Part shown: positions 1 through 10,896 of the stretch, piece by piece
Layout of the letters: each line of letters opens with the position of its first letter
Position numbering within the stretch: position 1 is the first letter of the stretch
DNA from: Polydactylus sextarius
Lineage: Eukaryota; Chordata; Actinopteri; Polynemidae
Length of the DNA: 64,000 nucleotides
Direction: 5' to 3'
Assembly (NCBI GenBank): GCA_016801845.1
Contig: CM028928.1
Coordinates: 15,349,327-15,413,326, forward strand
Position numbers and translations under genes: made by a program
Notes under the pieces: generated by a model
Database searches by the model: none
What the model was told of the DNA's origin: nothing
What the model saw: only the letters and a program-made list of their open reading frames with translations

Positions 1-2498
1 TTTCCTGCCTTTAAACAGCAGGTGACTGAGACCAGAGTTAACAGTCAGGCGTAGGAGGAACAGACCAGAAGACATTTTAGTGCCGCTTAATAAGTTAGTG
101 TCGGTGTGTGTAGAGAGAGAGAGTGTTTCTCTGTTACAACATTAAATAGAAACGAGTACTAGGTTGTGGGGATAAACTGACGTGGCACGTGACAGCTGGT
201 ATAGAGTGAACACAAAGTTCAGCATTAACATGCTGTGATAGATGAAGTGACATGTGCATTATGTGAGTGTTTGAAGACAATGTGTGAAAGATGATACACC
301 ATCTTGGTGTTGTATTTAACAAGCTATCAGGGCGCGAAGACATGCTACAACAACTGCACACCTTTTTGAAATGATTTACATTATTATAGTGAGCAAACAA
401 TAAAAGTACACAAATAATGAATGATGACACAAGGGCACATTTATACACAGCAATGTGGTTATGGTGTAATTTTTATATGTCTCTTTAAAATGAAAATTTG
501 ACACATTTTAAACCAGGTGTAATAGATCTGGAGCTGTATCTGTGATGTATTTTTTCAACCTGTGCCTCAGTTTTTTTTTTTTTTTGTTTTGTTGTTTTTT
601 TCCAGTCTAGAATGTAAATTGTAATTTTACAGAACAGCCAAGGTCATATGTGTCCTGCATAAAGCTGGAAATGCACATGAAAATGACATGCTTTAATTTA
701 AATTTTGCAGAAGAAGATGATCGAGAAAAGACTCTCAACTCACTACAAAAAAAAATAAAAATACTATAGCAAGTATCGCAAGTCATACGACGGAGGAAGG
801 CGAATGAGGTTAAGGGGGGAAGAAATGAAGCACCTTAAATGTAAAATGGAAGAATGTCAATGGGGGAGATGTCAGAAGGTGAGGAAGCAGCCAATTATCC
901 AGAGGAACTCTGGGCATTGAGCTCCCTGTTCCCATTAAAAGACATAATATCACCGTGTTAAGGAGGAGACTAAAGAGATGGCCGGAAAGCGTTGCGCACG
1001 TGTGTGTAAAAGTGCGTGATTGCACGTCACACGCGCAAGCTCTGGACAAAGAGAGGTTCAAGTCACGGCTAATGAGACAACAAGCGCTGGCGAGGCTTCT
1101 ATAACAAGCAATAAAGATCACAAACGTAGGGTCATTATCACTCCCACCATCCCGGGCACAGCGGCCCCTTTTCTCTCATTACTCCCCCCTTATAGCCCCT
1201 CTGATGGCCGAGGAGACGAGGCGAGGGAGAGAAGAAGAGCAGGGCCAAAGTGTGGATGTGCATTTTAAGTGAGAAAAAAGGGTTTATTTTAGGGCAGGTC
1301 GCTTCCTCCAACCATCGATCAAGGTTCGAGGACATCAGAGGAGGCGTGCTCACAGGAAGTCTAAAATTCTGCCATGTACAGGAATATACATTGCACCGTA
1401 GGCACAGAGCGATAAACACTTACGGTAACGGTGGGAGGTCGTAGGGTGTGAGGGAAGATGCCAGCCAGAAAAACTATTTTTGTGTTGAACCTCTGAAAAA
1501 AACACAGCTTTTTGTGTCTGTGCTATTGGGAATTGAATATCTGGTACCGTTAATCGATAACATCACCTTCAGCATTTTACTGAGAACAACAAGTCAGGTA
1601 TTAAAATTGGAGATATGAACTATAGAAACAACTGATAACAACGTTCTGCCTGTATGAAGTAAACTCAGATTTAACACCTAAACATATCCGAGTACTGGCA
1701 TAAAATAAGGAATTTAATTATTGGCAGCTTCAGGCCAATAGTCCTTCATCATACAGTTCTAGACTTCATACTCAAGCGACAGGGGACTGTGGGCATTAAC
1801 TCACCAACACTCCAACCTGCAAGCTCCATTTTAGATTCAAACGCATGAATCTTTCCCCGCAAAAGTCTGTTTGCCTGGTGAGGTCGCCCCACCTACACCC
1901 AAACAGCAGCACCCGACCTCTCCACCTGTTTCCGGGCCTGAGACACAGCCTCTCGTGTCCATTTTCATTTCATCCCAGGGGCCACTCGTGCATGAATGAG
2001 TGTTTCTCCAAATCACAGGAGAGGAAAATGTTACATGCATGCCCCCAGAGGGAGACACTAGAAAATCATGCATATCATCAAATGAAGAAATGAAAGAACG
2101 CAGACTTGGTTTTGCTGCTCTGCTTCTCGTAACAGATCTTTTTTTTCTCGCTCTTTACCTTCACATTTTATACCGGTTAGATAAACTGTTTGTTATTTTG
2201 ACCCACAGCATTTTCCTTTCCCCTTTCCCCGACCGCTTCATCTCCCGTCCTTCCACTTTTCAATTTTTGTCCATATTGATTGCTTTATTTTTTGTTGACC
2301 AGTGGTTTATGTGGGTTCAGCGTTTTCCCCTGCTGCCGGCTGCGTGGTGCCAACATTTTCTCCTGCTCCAGACTCCATTTGTACATGTTCTCTGACCAAA
2401 AAGACCATTTTTTTCATCTGGAAAGAAATGTCAAGCCATAATCTCTCAGGATCATCTATGACATTTTTTTTATACGTTCTAAAATGTAACAAAAAAAA

Positions 2499-2531
2499 CC
2501 CACTTTAGCTCTAAAAGATGTGCTAGCCCAG
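2499..2531 (+). repeat. First copy of a dispersed ~33-base direct repeat
   Basis: CCACTTTAGCTCTAAA, then a GATGTGCT-like block and CCCAG, recur with few differences at 4097-4128. The pair is 1.6 kb apart in the same orientation. It is probably the surviving core of an old interspersed element; I could not extend the similarity much beyond it by eye. Confidence 0.55.
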
Positions 2532-4096
2532 AGTAAAGTGGCGTAATTACCAGGTTACCATTGATATCTTGGCTATTTTCTCCCTTTCATTTTTAATTTC
2601 ACGCATTTTATGCACTTTCAAGGGCAGTTTCTGGCCGTGCTTCTGTTCTGTCTCTACCCACTTTCATCTTTTCTGACTCTACCTGTTTCATATTCCCCAC
2701 CAGTGCCTTTACTAAAGGAGAAACAAGAGCACTGGAGAGAGAAGGGCAGGAAGACAGGAGGGCAGACAGTCAGAAACAGATGAAAGACAGATAAAGATAG
2801 AAGCTGGCCCTGCTTCACTAAAAAAAAATAATAATAATAATAAAAATAAAAAATAAAATAAAAGCCTCCTGCCTGCTCTATGTGCTCCACTCACCAGATT
2901 TCTCTGCCTGCCTTTCCAGAATCCCTAATCTTTCGTGTTAACAACCTGCCAATAGGGCCGTTGTGCTCATGAATAAGCATATGGAGATTGGAGCGTGGTC
3001 CTGCAAACATGACAGGCAGCGTTTCCGTAGTACGGCGAGCGTGTCTATAATGCATCCCTGGGGCTCACCTCCAAGTCAACCCATCACTTAGAGCTCTTTC
3101 CCACATCTTAAAATGTCGCCGTCTTCAATCAGCCGGCTTATGATCTTTTAATAATGATGACAGGTAACAAATGGGTGGAGAGCTGACAGCTGCTTAACTG
3201 ACTGTGTGTTGGGGCTGGGTGGGCACATTCAGAAAAAATCAAAACCACAGCTCTGATGGGTTAAACAAATAGCTTGTCTATTTCAGTTATCCACACAGCG
3301 GCTTGTGTTGGGGTTTATTTGTGATGTGATAAATTATCACTTGTCTGTAAAACCCGGATGCAGAAAAAAAACAAGTTATAAATTTCCAGCTCTGAAGGAT
3401 CCATTTGTTTAAACATTTACAGATCAAAACAAAAAAAAGTACATTCAGAAGTGTCAGTGGAAGGGTTTTGTGTTGGCTGTGCTCAGAAAGCCGTGTTTGA
3501 ACCCCGTTGAGCTAATCATTCCTTTAACAGGGCGTGTCTACAGCTTCTCCTCAACTCAACTCGAGTTAACTGGAGCCAGACAGGTCAGCCTCTGAAGATG
3601 AGCAGGTCCCCAACTGCTCCAAACGTGCTGCACTCGCCTCCACCAGCTGCACCTGCCACAATCCTCCATCGTTCCTCTGTTTTCGACTCCATCCACTCTA
3701 ATACCCTCCCTCCCTCTTCCTGCAAGCAGCCAAAGCTTCCACGTGCACACCGTGTGTGTTTTTGTGTGTGTGTATGTGTGAGAGAGAGAGCTGCACTTCT
3801 GACAGGGTGACTGTGGCGACCGCTGCCCCGAGTGGAGCTCAACAACCTCGGGCGTCACATATATATACAGCCAACGCACAGTGAACCCAATGAGACAGTG
3901 AGATAAGATCACACCTCCACCACCGTTCTACCATCCCTCCATCCCTCCCACTCTCTTTCACTGCCACTCCTCGCCACCAAGCATGCTTCTCTTTGCGACA
4001 CAGTAACACCTTATGCATTATTAAAGCCACTTTTCCTAAAAGGCTCCTGGCACATTATTCTGCAACCACAGTGACATGTCTGGAGACTAAAAATTT

Positions 4097-4128
4097 CCAC
4101 TTTAGCTCTAAAGAATGTGCTCACCCAG
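4097..4128 (+). repeat. Second copy of the dispersed ~33-base direct repeat
   Basis: CCACTTTAGCTCTAAAGAAT, then GTGCTCACCCAGG, matches 2499-2531 with a handful of substitutions and one base of length difference. See the first copy. Confidence 0.55.
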
Positions 4129-5207
4129 GTAGGTCTGAGGCTGGAATTATTGTGAAAAAGCTGGAATAACCTTGTGGTTTAAAGCGACAGCTGCTTTAAC
4201 CACACAAAGAATGACTCATTATATCTGTCTTCATTTGATATGAGGAGTAAAAAAAATCTCATAAAAGGATAGAAAAAAACAGACTGAAAGCAGAGTTGGA
4301 GAGCTTGTAGAAATGACTATTGATTAGTGACTGTAAGTTGCAGTGTTCAGTCTAAAATGATCACTAACTCATCTGTATTAGGCCTGTAAAGGAAGAGCAA
4401 TCTAATTTTATAAATGCACACTATATTCAACCATACAGCATGAGCCTTCCTCCTGAACTCAGGGGCAATCATGTCTGATGATAAAGGATATAAACACATC
4501 CCTAAAGGTATAATTGTTGGGTATTATCCAATAAAAGACTGGGATAAAACCATGTGGGTTTTTCAGATGATAACTCACATATATAATATCATAATAATAG
4601 GACTAGAGAGCATGAGTTTCCATAGGCTAAAACACTATAAAGTCTAACTCTAACTAAAACACAGAGGACAGTAGAAAACAAGCAGGTTTGAATCAAGGCA
4701 TGAGTAGAATGAACCAATTATTAAAGCAATGTACTAAAACCAATCCAACTGTAACAGGCTGCTCATATAATGACGTGTTAAAGGAGGGCCAACTGGCTGT
4801 AGCATGACACAAATGAAATTATGCGTGATATATTGGAAACGATTAGGCAGCAGGTTCCACAAGGGGGCGCCTCTATGAAAAATGTCCTGAGGAAATGGTG
4901 TGAAGTTGTGGATGCATTCAAGGTCGCTTCAATTTTTTAAAATTTTAATTAAAGTCCTTGTGATTCTGAAAAGCCTTTAAAGTATTTTTTTTTCTTTAGA
5001 AAAGGAAGAAAGAAGGAAAAGTGCAGCAAGAGGAGGAAGAGCCGCAGCTCTTTGGCCGCTCCTTATTTCTTCATCATGTGAGAGAAACGTATCCAGGCCC
5101 GAGCCAAGTAACTTCCAACGACGATAACCAGCTGCTTTAACGCACGAGTGTAAAATTTATGCTTCGACACACAAAGTAAACTTTTACAAGGAAAAGGTAA
5201 AACTTAC

Positions 5208-5285
5208 ATCTCTTGAATGCGCCTCTTGGAACATGTACTCCGCGTCACAGTCCTCCTTAACACCGTTCAACAAGTTCAGAGCAGA
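5208..5285 (-). other. Candidate 78-base internal exon of an unidentified minus-strand gene
   Basis: Read on the minus strand, a pyrimidine-rich tract ending in GGTCAG (to 5286) precedes 78 bases that are open as 26 codons in phase 0, followed directly by GTAAGT (from 5207). The peptide runs SALNLLNGVKEDCDAEYMFQ and ends EAHSRD. Acceptor and donor both match consensus well, and the piece sits at the edge of the CpG-rich block. The same frame reaches a stop 11 codons upstream, so it is not part of a longer unspliced ORF. I do not recognise the family: an acidic stretch around a single Cys is all that can be described. No convincing neighbouring coding exon was found, so it could be a chance splice-site pair. 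Confidence 0.4.
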
Positions 5286-6300
5286 CTGACCATAGATGGA
5301 GAAAGAAGCTTGTTAAGACGCGCTCCTTAACAGGAATGTGATGAGTACGCACGTTAGTCTCTGAAGAATCGCTGTGCGCACCATCTCTCACTCTTGTTTT
5401 GGCGACCGATCGAGGGGGGCTTAGGAAACGATCAAGCGGAGGATATTCCTGCCACTTGAAAACAAATGACTGATCGTCGTCCTGGGGGCTCGGTCAGCAC
5501 CGCACCTGGTGTAAACGGAAGGATTTCTGAGCGGGGGGCTCTGGTGCCAAAGTGTCCATCATCCTCTCCCCAAGTGTCATTCCATCACTGCGTCAATCTG
5601 AGGCCATGTGATGTCCGCAGAAAAGGAAAAAGAAAAGCCTCACTACTGCAAAACAAACTTTGACCTGCTGGTGCGCGTCCCTCCTCTTTTCGCCCTGTTT
5701 ATAATTTCCTTCATTCCCACAGACTCCTGCGTGTGCGGGGTCTCTGCGCGAACCTCGTCCTCACTCTCCTCTCTCTCTCCCGCTCCCTGGCTATGAATTG
5801 GCTTCAACCACTCAACGGAGACACGAATCACACCAATTAGACTCGGGCTGCTGAGAATATCCGCTCGTATCAACGCTTCTCGTCCTGCCCGCGTTTGCCG
5901 GCTCTGCGCGCAAGAACCGACCGCCCAGACGGAGATGACGGGGGGAACAAAATGCGCTCCGAGGCTGTATTAGATGAGACGCACACTCAGCTTCTCTCCC
6001 CCCACCCCTCTACCCCCCCTCCACACACACCTATGGTTTTCTCTCCCCACCCCTCCAGTCCGTCTCCACCTCACCACCACCCCTTCCCCTCCCCACCTAC
6101 ACCACAAACACACATCTACGCACAGCATCCTCTTTCGGGACCCGTTAGAAACTCCGAAGGGAGGAGAATCGCCTGTAGTTGAACCTCTTTCGGTGGAGTT
6201 CACCGGAGTCGCCTGATCGCTTTAAATTATCCAACGGCTACGGGAATTAATAGCCTCAGAGGAAGAGTCGTATCCGGGTAAAAAAAATCAGAGGAATGAA
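5286..6300. promoter_or_regulatory. CpG-rich block, possible promoter or 5' region
   Basis: This stretch is visibly richer in G+C and in CpG than its AT-rich surroundings, especially 5340-5560 and 5730-5960. It includes a C/T-rich low-complexity tract at about 5995-6110. Open frames in it are short, Pro/His- or Arg/Ser-rich and unlike any family, so I do not call them genes. CpG-rich DNA next to a splice-like exon suggests a promoter or first-exon region, but I see no TATA box or decisive initiator. On the minus strand an ATG frame beginning MTLGERMMD ends at CAG followed by GTGCGG near 5509-5514, a weak possible donor. Confidence 0.4.
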
Positions 6301-7937
6301 ATGGAACGTAAAACAAAAATCTAAAGATATGAAGAAAAATATTGATATAGAAAATTTCTATTGCTCCTCTCGCGTATTTAATTCTATTTATTTATAATTC
6401 ACACACGTGTCTAATTTTTTTTTTAAATGGATGAATACATTATTTAGAACAATTCAGAAGAGTGCGTAATTGTTCCAAATTCCATGCTGAGTGAATAAAA
6501 TGAGGGATACCCGGAGGTGTGAATAATTTGAACGTTTAAAACCTCATACAGTATGATGCTTAAATTCCTGACAGGTGTAAGTGAAATGATAATGAAAATA
6601 ATAATTCCCCGATTAATGTCTAAATAAAATAATATTTAGAGGAAAAAAAGCTTCACTTCACTGCGCCAGAGGTTGTCACTCTCGTCATGAAGCGTTAAAT
6701 TGACCTTGATTATCTGAATAATAAATACATGTCTATGGGAGAAGATAGACTTGCATTTACTATAATGTCACATCCAAACTCTCAGATCCGCTGTGGGGTA
6801 AACTCCTATGTTTTCTCAGCATAAATTAAATCCACGACCGTTGGCAACGAAATGTGGCTCCAAATGATTCAGTTTTATCAATTGTTTTCTTTTCATCTGC
6901 AGCATCTAATAAAATTCCTAATAAAACTGGGAGAGTTTTTTTTTTTTTTCTCAGGCTCGTGGAGTGTGCGCCACATTCTCACGCCTTAATTGATTCTCAC
7001 AAACGGAGAGGTGGTGGTGGTGGGGGAGGTGTAGGGGGGGTATGAGGGAGAGAGGAGGGTGTGAAGAAGTCAGGTCATGGCACCTGACGTACAGGTTAAC
7101 CTCACAGCAGGTCGAGGAGCCTTTACACAGCTGACTGTGTCGATGCTTACAGCGTGTATACGGCATCTATAGGCCCCTGAGAGGGCCCCAATCAATCCCG
7201 CGTACACAACAACATGACCCTAAAGAAGCTTGAGTAGATACTGAGAGACAGAAAAGAAAGAAATCGGAACAACAATCTCTATTTTATAAGAGAGAAAGAG
7301 AGAGAGCGCTTTATTTAAAAAGATGAATGGTTATCAGCTTGAGAGGAATAATCCAATTGGGTGGATTTATAAATGACGAGGAGTCCGTGTATGTTGTTAT
7401 GTTTTCACAGAATGACTGATTCTTTCCAGCAGACGTGGTAGAAGTGAAAATGCAGAGCGCATAGCGGCTTGGATCTGTGCGTCCATTGCGCTTCCATGTG
7501 TCCTTCATTTTCTGTTGCGTACAGGTGAGTTATGGCACAGAACTGAACAAAGGCAGTTTGCAGAAAGAAAAGTGAGACCGTTCTGTCCTTTACTGAGTCT
7601 ACAGGTTTCAGCGTTGAAGGTTGCGCTTCATCTGTTTTTTTATCGCACCAAACGTGTTGATGTGTAAATTTCCACGTTTGGAAAAAGGTAAATACACGGT
7701 TGCTGAATGAAAGATAAAAAAAGTGATTGCCACTTAAAAGAAATAAGCAGCAGGTCTATCTGTTCTCAGAACAGTGAGCTTACTTTCTCTAATCACGACG
7801 CACAATTTGACCACCCACTCGGCGCGCGTCGCAGCAAAGCTTCAAAAGTTTACGCGCCCCACCAGCATCCACTTCAAATCAAAGAAATTACCAAAAATGA
7901 TGAAATAAAAAAGAAATCGGCAGCACGAGCTTCTTAC
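6301..7937. other. Non-coding stretch with a G-rich tract, no gene seen
   Basis: AT-rich sequence with no credible coding frame. It contains a GGT/G-rich low-complexity tract at about 7008-7055, a poly-T at about 6937-6950 and a short GA run at about 7290-7307. If the two candidate exons at 5.2 and 7.9 kb belong to one minus-strand gene, this and the CpG-rich block would be its intron. Confidence 0.5.
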
Positions 7938-8110
7938 CTCTTTAGTCTTCAGATCTTCATACCGTCGTGGACAACCAGCCGTGTAGCCTGTTGCAGCCAA
8001 ATAAATCCTCTTTAAAACGGGACATCTTAGCGCGGCGCTGGAGGAAACGGGAGACTCGTCGTAGAAAAAACCCGCTCGTCTCCGCCGCTCCCGGGAAATG
8101 GAGGAGAACA
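7938..8110 (-). other. Candidate CpG-rich first exon with splice donor, minus strand
   Basis: On the minus strand this GC-rich segment ends in AAAGAG followed by GTAAGA (from 7937), a good donor. A CRE-like TGACGT is at about 8126-8132, just upstream, and several CpGs and a CCCGGG lie within. A 96-codon frame passes through but is Arg/Ser-rich, reads across the donor and resembles no family, so I take the segment as probable 5' UTR. A short ATG frame (MSRFKEDLFG at its start) ends at the TGA in GTATGA after 22 codons. If real, it could be the first exon of the same gene as the candidate exon at 5208-5285. The 5' limit given is approximate. Confidence 0.3.
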
Positions 8111-8130
8111 CCCGGTACTCACGTAACGTC

Positions 8131-9314
8131 ACCTAAAGCCGGACACAAGTGGCGACGACAGGAGGAAAATCCCTTCAAGCCACATGTAACGTTGTACAGC
8201 TTCAAATGAAGCGATAAAGTGATAAAATCAAATTCCAGTTAACAGACGGAGGGTGAGCAGACCCTGTGCTCTCCGACAGACTGAGGATCTGACAACTGAC
8301 TTTGACCTGAAGTTTATTTTCTGGCCGAAGCCTGTGAGCAGCAGCTGAGTGTGGACACGAGCAGATACATCTGTAGATGCTGGAATTCATTTAGAATCAC
8401 AGGGTTTGGCTGTTTTTGTGAGCTGACAAATCAGTTTGTCAAAAATTCATTCAGATCACAAACAAATCTCATCAGTAGCAACAAAATGGAGACCGGGTAT
8501 TTGTGGGAAAACTATTCTAAAGCTTTAAGGGTATAAAGTTTAGGCTTTCATGCAGAAAATAATGATGACAAATTTATGTTTAGCTGTTGCTGTCACATAA
8601 GGTTACATTCACTTTAATAATTGAGTCATCATTTAAGGGCTACATTAAAAACATTCAGGTGTTTCAAGCTGCTACATAGCTGCTTCGTTTCTAGATGGTG
8701 ATGGAAATATCAAAAACAAGTTGCACATAAATTGAGTCATAAATTTCAATCAATAAGAGCTGTAAAGCTCCATAGATGTAAGTGTAGTATCAGGATGATT
8801 TGTTCAGTTGTTACCTAAATCATCATTTAAGGTAAGATCTGACACAGCGGGAAGGTTAAGGATACAGTGCACACTATTTGAGCTGTGAAGGCAGCTCTTC
8901 ACCCAGCTGCCTCTATCTTTCTCTCTCCCTCTATGAACCCAAGGGCAACTTGCCTGACACCAACCTCTTCTTCTAATTCACTCAACGCCAGGAAAAATGA
9001 GTGCACGGTGGAGAGCTACAAAAGAGCACATTTAATTCCCCACATATTGACTCAATACAATGACACAGTGCAATACGTTCATCCTCAGTACATTCATGAA
9101 AATCATCTGTCCACCATGAAGCTCTTCAAGCTCTACAGGGTCTGAAAATATTAACATTAGTTTGGCACAGAAGGGAAAAGCAGACGCCAAGAAAGGGCCA
9201 AAGTACTTCAGCATCAGTAGATCACTTTGTATGTATTAACATGTTAACAAGGTAGGACTGCGTCAAACATAAAGGCAATGAGGAGAATGAAAGGAGGATG
9301 TGCTGTGCTGGGAT

Positions 9315-9315
<1 letters not shown>
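8131..9315. other. Non-coding stretch, no gene seen
   Basis: No convincing ORF, RNA gene or transposon motif was seen. The phrase CATCATTTAAGG occurs twice (around 8627 and 8822) in the same orientation, too short to call a repeat family. Confidence 0.5.

Positions 9316-9351
<36 letters not shown>
9316..9351. repeat. (AC)n microsatellite, 36 bases
   Basis: An uninterrupted AC dinucleotide run of 18 units. Likely to vary in length between individuals. Confidence 0.95.
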
Positions 9352-9353
<2 letters not shown>

Positions 9354-9699
9354 TGTGCCTTCAAATCCATCAGTGGGTTCAATACATGGCTCTTTAGTTG
9401 AGAGACGAATAATCACGTGACCTCATGTTCCGATATCTCACCTCCACCCTTGTGTGTGTTGTTGAGTTTCGTTTTCTTTTTTCCTCCTCATGTCATATCT
9501 CATGATGATTATTAGAAAATTGATGGCTAAAGCTCTTTTTTCACATCCCTGTCTGGCGACGCGAGGCACAGGGGTATTGGATTTTTATGCTTGTTCAATG
9601 GAGGGTAATGTTGCGTTCATCCGGAGGTGTGTGTTTCTTAGTCAACGGGGTGGAGGGAGGGAGAGGGGAGGACAGGTTATTCATGAAGAAAGATTGTAG

Positions 9700-10642
9700 G
9701 CTGATTGTAGGGAGCACTTTATAAGGAACACCTCCATGTGCTCTAAAAACAGCCTTAGTTTTTTTTTTTTTTTGTGACACAGATGTTGGAAACAATCCTC
9801 TGAGATTCTGCTCCGTGCTGAAATGGCTGCAGATTTATCAGCTGCACATTCACACTGCCATTCTCCTGTTCTATCACACCCTGAAGTTGTTCTACTGAAT
9901 TCAAATCTGGTGACTAGGGAGACCACCGAAGTAAACTGTAGTTATTGTCATGTTTGTGAAAGCAGTTTGGAGAGGATTTCTGCTTTGTGACAAGGTGCAT
10001 TATCATTCTGAAAGTAACCTTTAGAAGATGGTAAACTGTGACCATAAAATGACACACATGTTCAACAATACTCACATAGGATGCGGCCTTCAAGCCACGA
10101 CAGATTCTTATTAAGTGTTGCCAAAAAACATTCCCCCAGACCATTATACCACAAACGCCAGCATGGACTGTTGACACAAGGCAGACTGGGTCCATAGATT
10201 CATGCTGTTGCTGCCAAACACTGACAGGGTCATCTGCCACAGTAGAAATCCAGATTCATAAGAACAGGCACAGTTTTTACAGTCTTACATGGTCCAGTTG
10301 TGATGACTATAGTGTCAGATTTATGTTCTCTGCTGGAGGTGAATGTGACATGATCTTCTTGTTGTTGAGCTCTACCCTGATAGTTTTTCTGTTTATAAAG
10401 ATTGGTTATCAGTGTTATTGTGGCCTCTCAGCTAATCCAGTTTACCCATTCTCCACTGACCAATATCATCAAGGTCACTGGATGTTTTTTATTTATTTAT
10501 TTTTTTTATTATTATTTTGCTTTGGGCACCATTCTGAGTAAACTCTATAGACTGTTGTATGAAAATACTGGGAGATAAGCAGTTTCATAAATACTATACA
10601 TACATAAATACATACATAAAAACTAGCCTGTTTGTCACCAAC
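9700..10642 (-). pseudogene. Decayed Tc1/mariner-family transposase
   Basis: On the minus strand, short frames in sequence match a Tc1-type DDE transposase. VYRVYSEW-like residues from the helix-turn-helix end lie near 10510-10560. QQQHESMDP and CLVSTVHAG, then IMVWG, lie at about 10100-10210. DNAPCHKA is still readable in a shifted frame near 9985-10005, SPDLNSVEQLQ in another near 9890-9920, and ISEDCFQHL followed by a KAVFRAHGGVPYKVL-like tail at about 9715-9815. At least three frame changes and several stops break it, so it cannot make transposase. No terminal inverted repeats were recognised. The 5' end of the reading frame meets the TCTA array at 10643. Family assignment is secure; subfamily is not. 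Confidence 0.88.
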
Positions 10643-10850
<208 letters not shown>

Positions 10851-10870
10851 ATTTATTTTCAGATTTTAGA

Positions 10871-10896
10871 GACAACTCTGTGTTTTCAGAGTTGTC
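10871..10896. repeat. Perfect 10-base inverted repeat (hairpin)
   Basis: GACAACTCTG at 10871-10880 and its exact complement CAGAGTTGTC at 10887-10896, separated by TGTTTT. It follows the tetranucleotide array. No T-run or gene end adjoins it; it may be part of a decayed element or chance. Confidence 0.7.

Larger units (their letters stand above)
1..5207. other. Non-coding stretch, no gene seen
   Basis: All open frames here are under about 130 codons, have low-complexity or random-looking composition, and match nothing I know. Simple-sequence content includes an A/AAT-rich tract at about 2819-2862, a GT run followed by GA at about 3757-3790, and poly-T near 570-600. A roughly 33-base element occurs twice (2499-2531 and 4097-4128). 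A GC-richer patch at about 2935-3070 could be regulatory, but nothing in the sequence proves it. Confidence 0.6.

Noticed and set aside
2000..2395. 131-codon frame with hydrophobic stretches
   Set aside because: Begins at GTG rather than ATG; T-rich DNA gives Phe/Leu-rich frames by chance, and there is no family motif.
5208..5285. Resemblance of the 26-codon frame to the N-terminal extracellular region of class B receptors
   Set aside because: A loose similarity around one Cys, Met and His was noticed, but it is too short and lacks the following conserved Cys/Trp exons, so no family is claimed.
5895..6216. Pro/His-rich frames on both strands
   Set aside because: Created by a C/T-rich low-complexity tract in the CpG-rich block.
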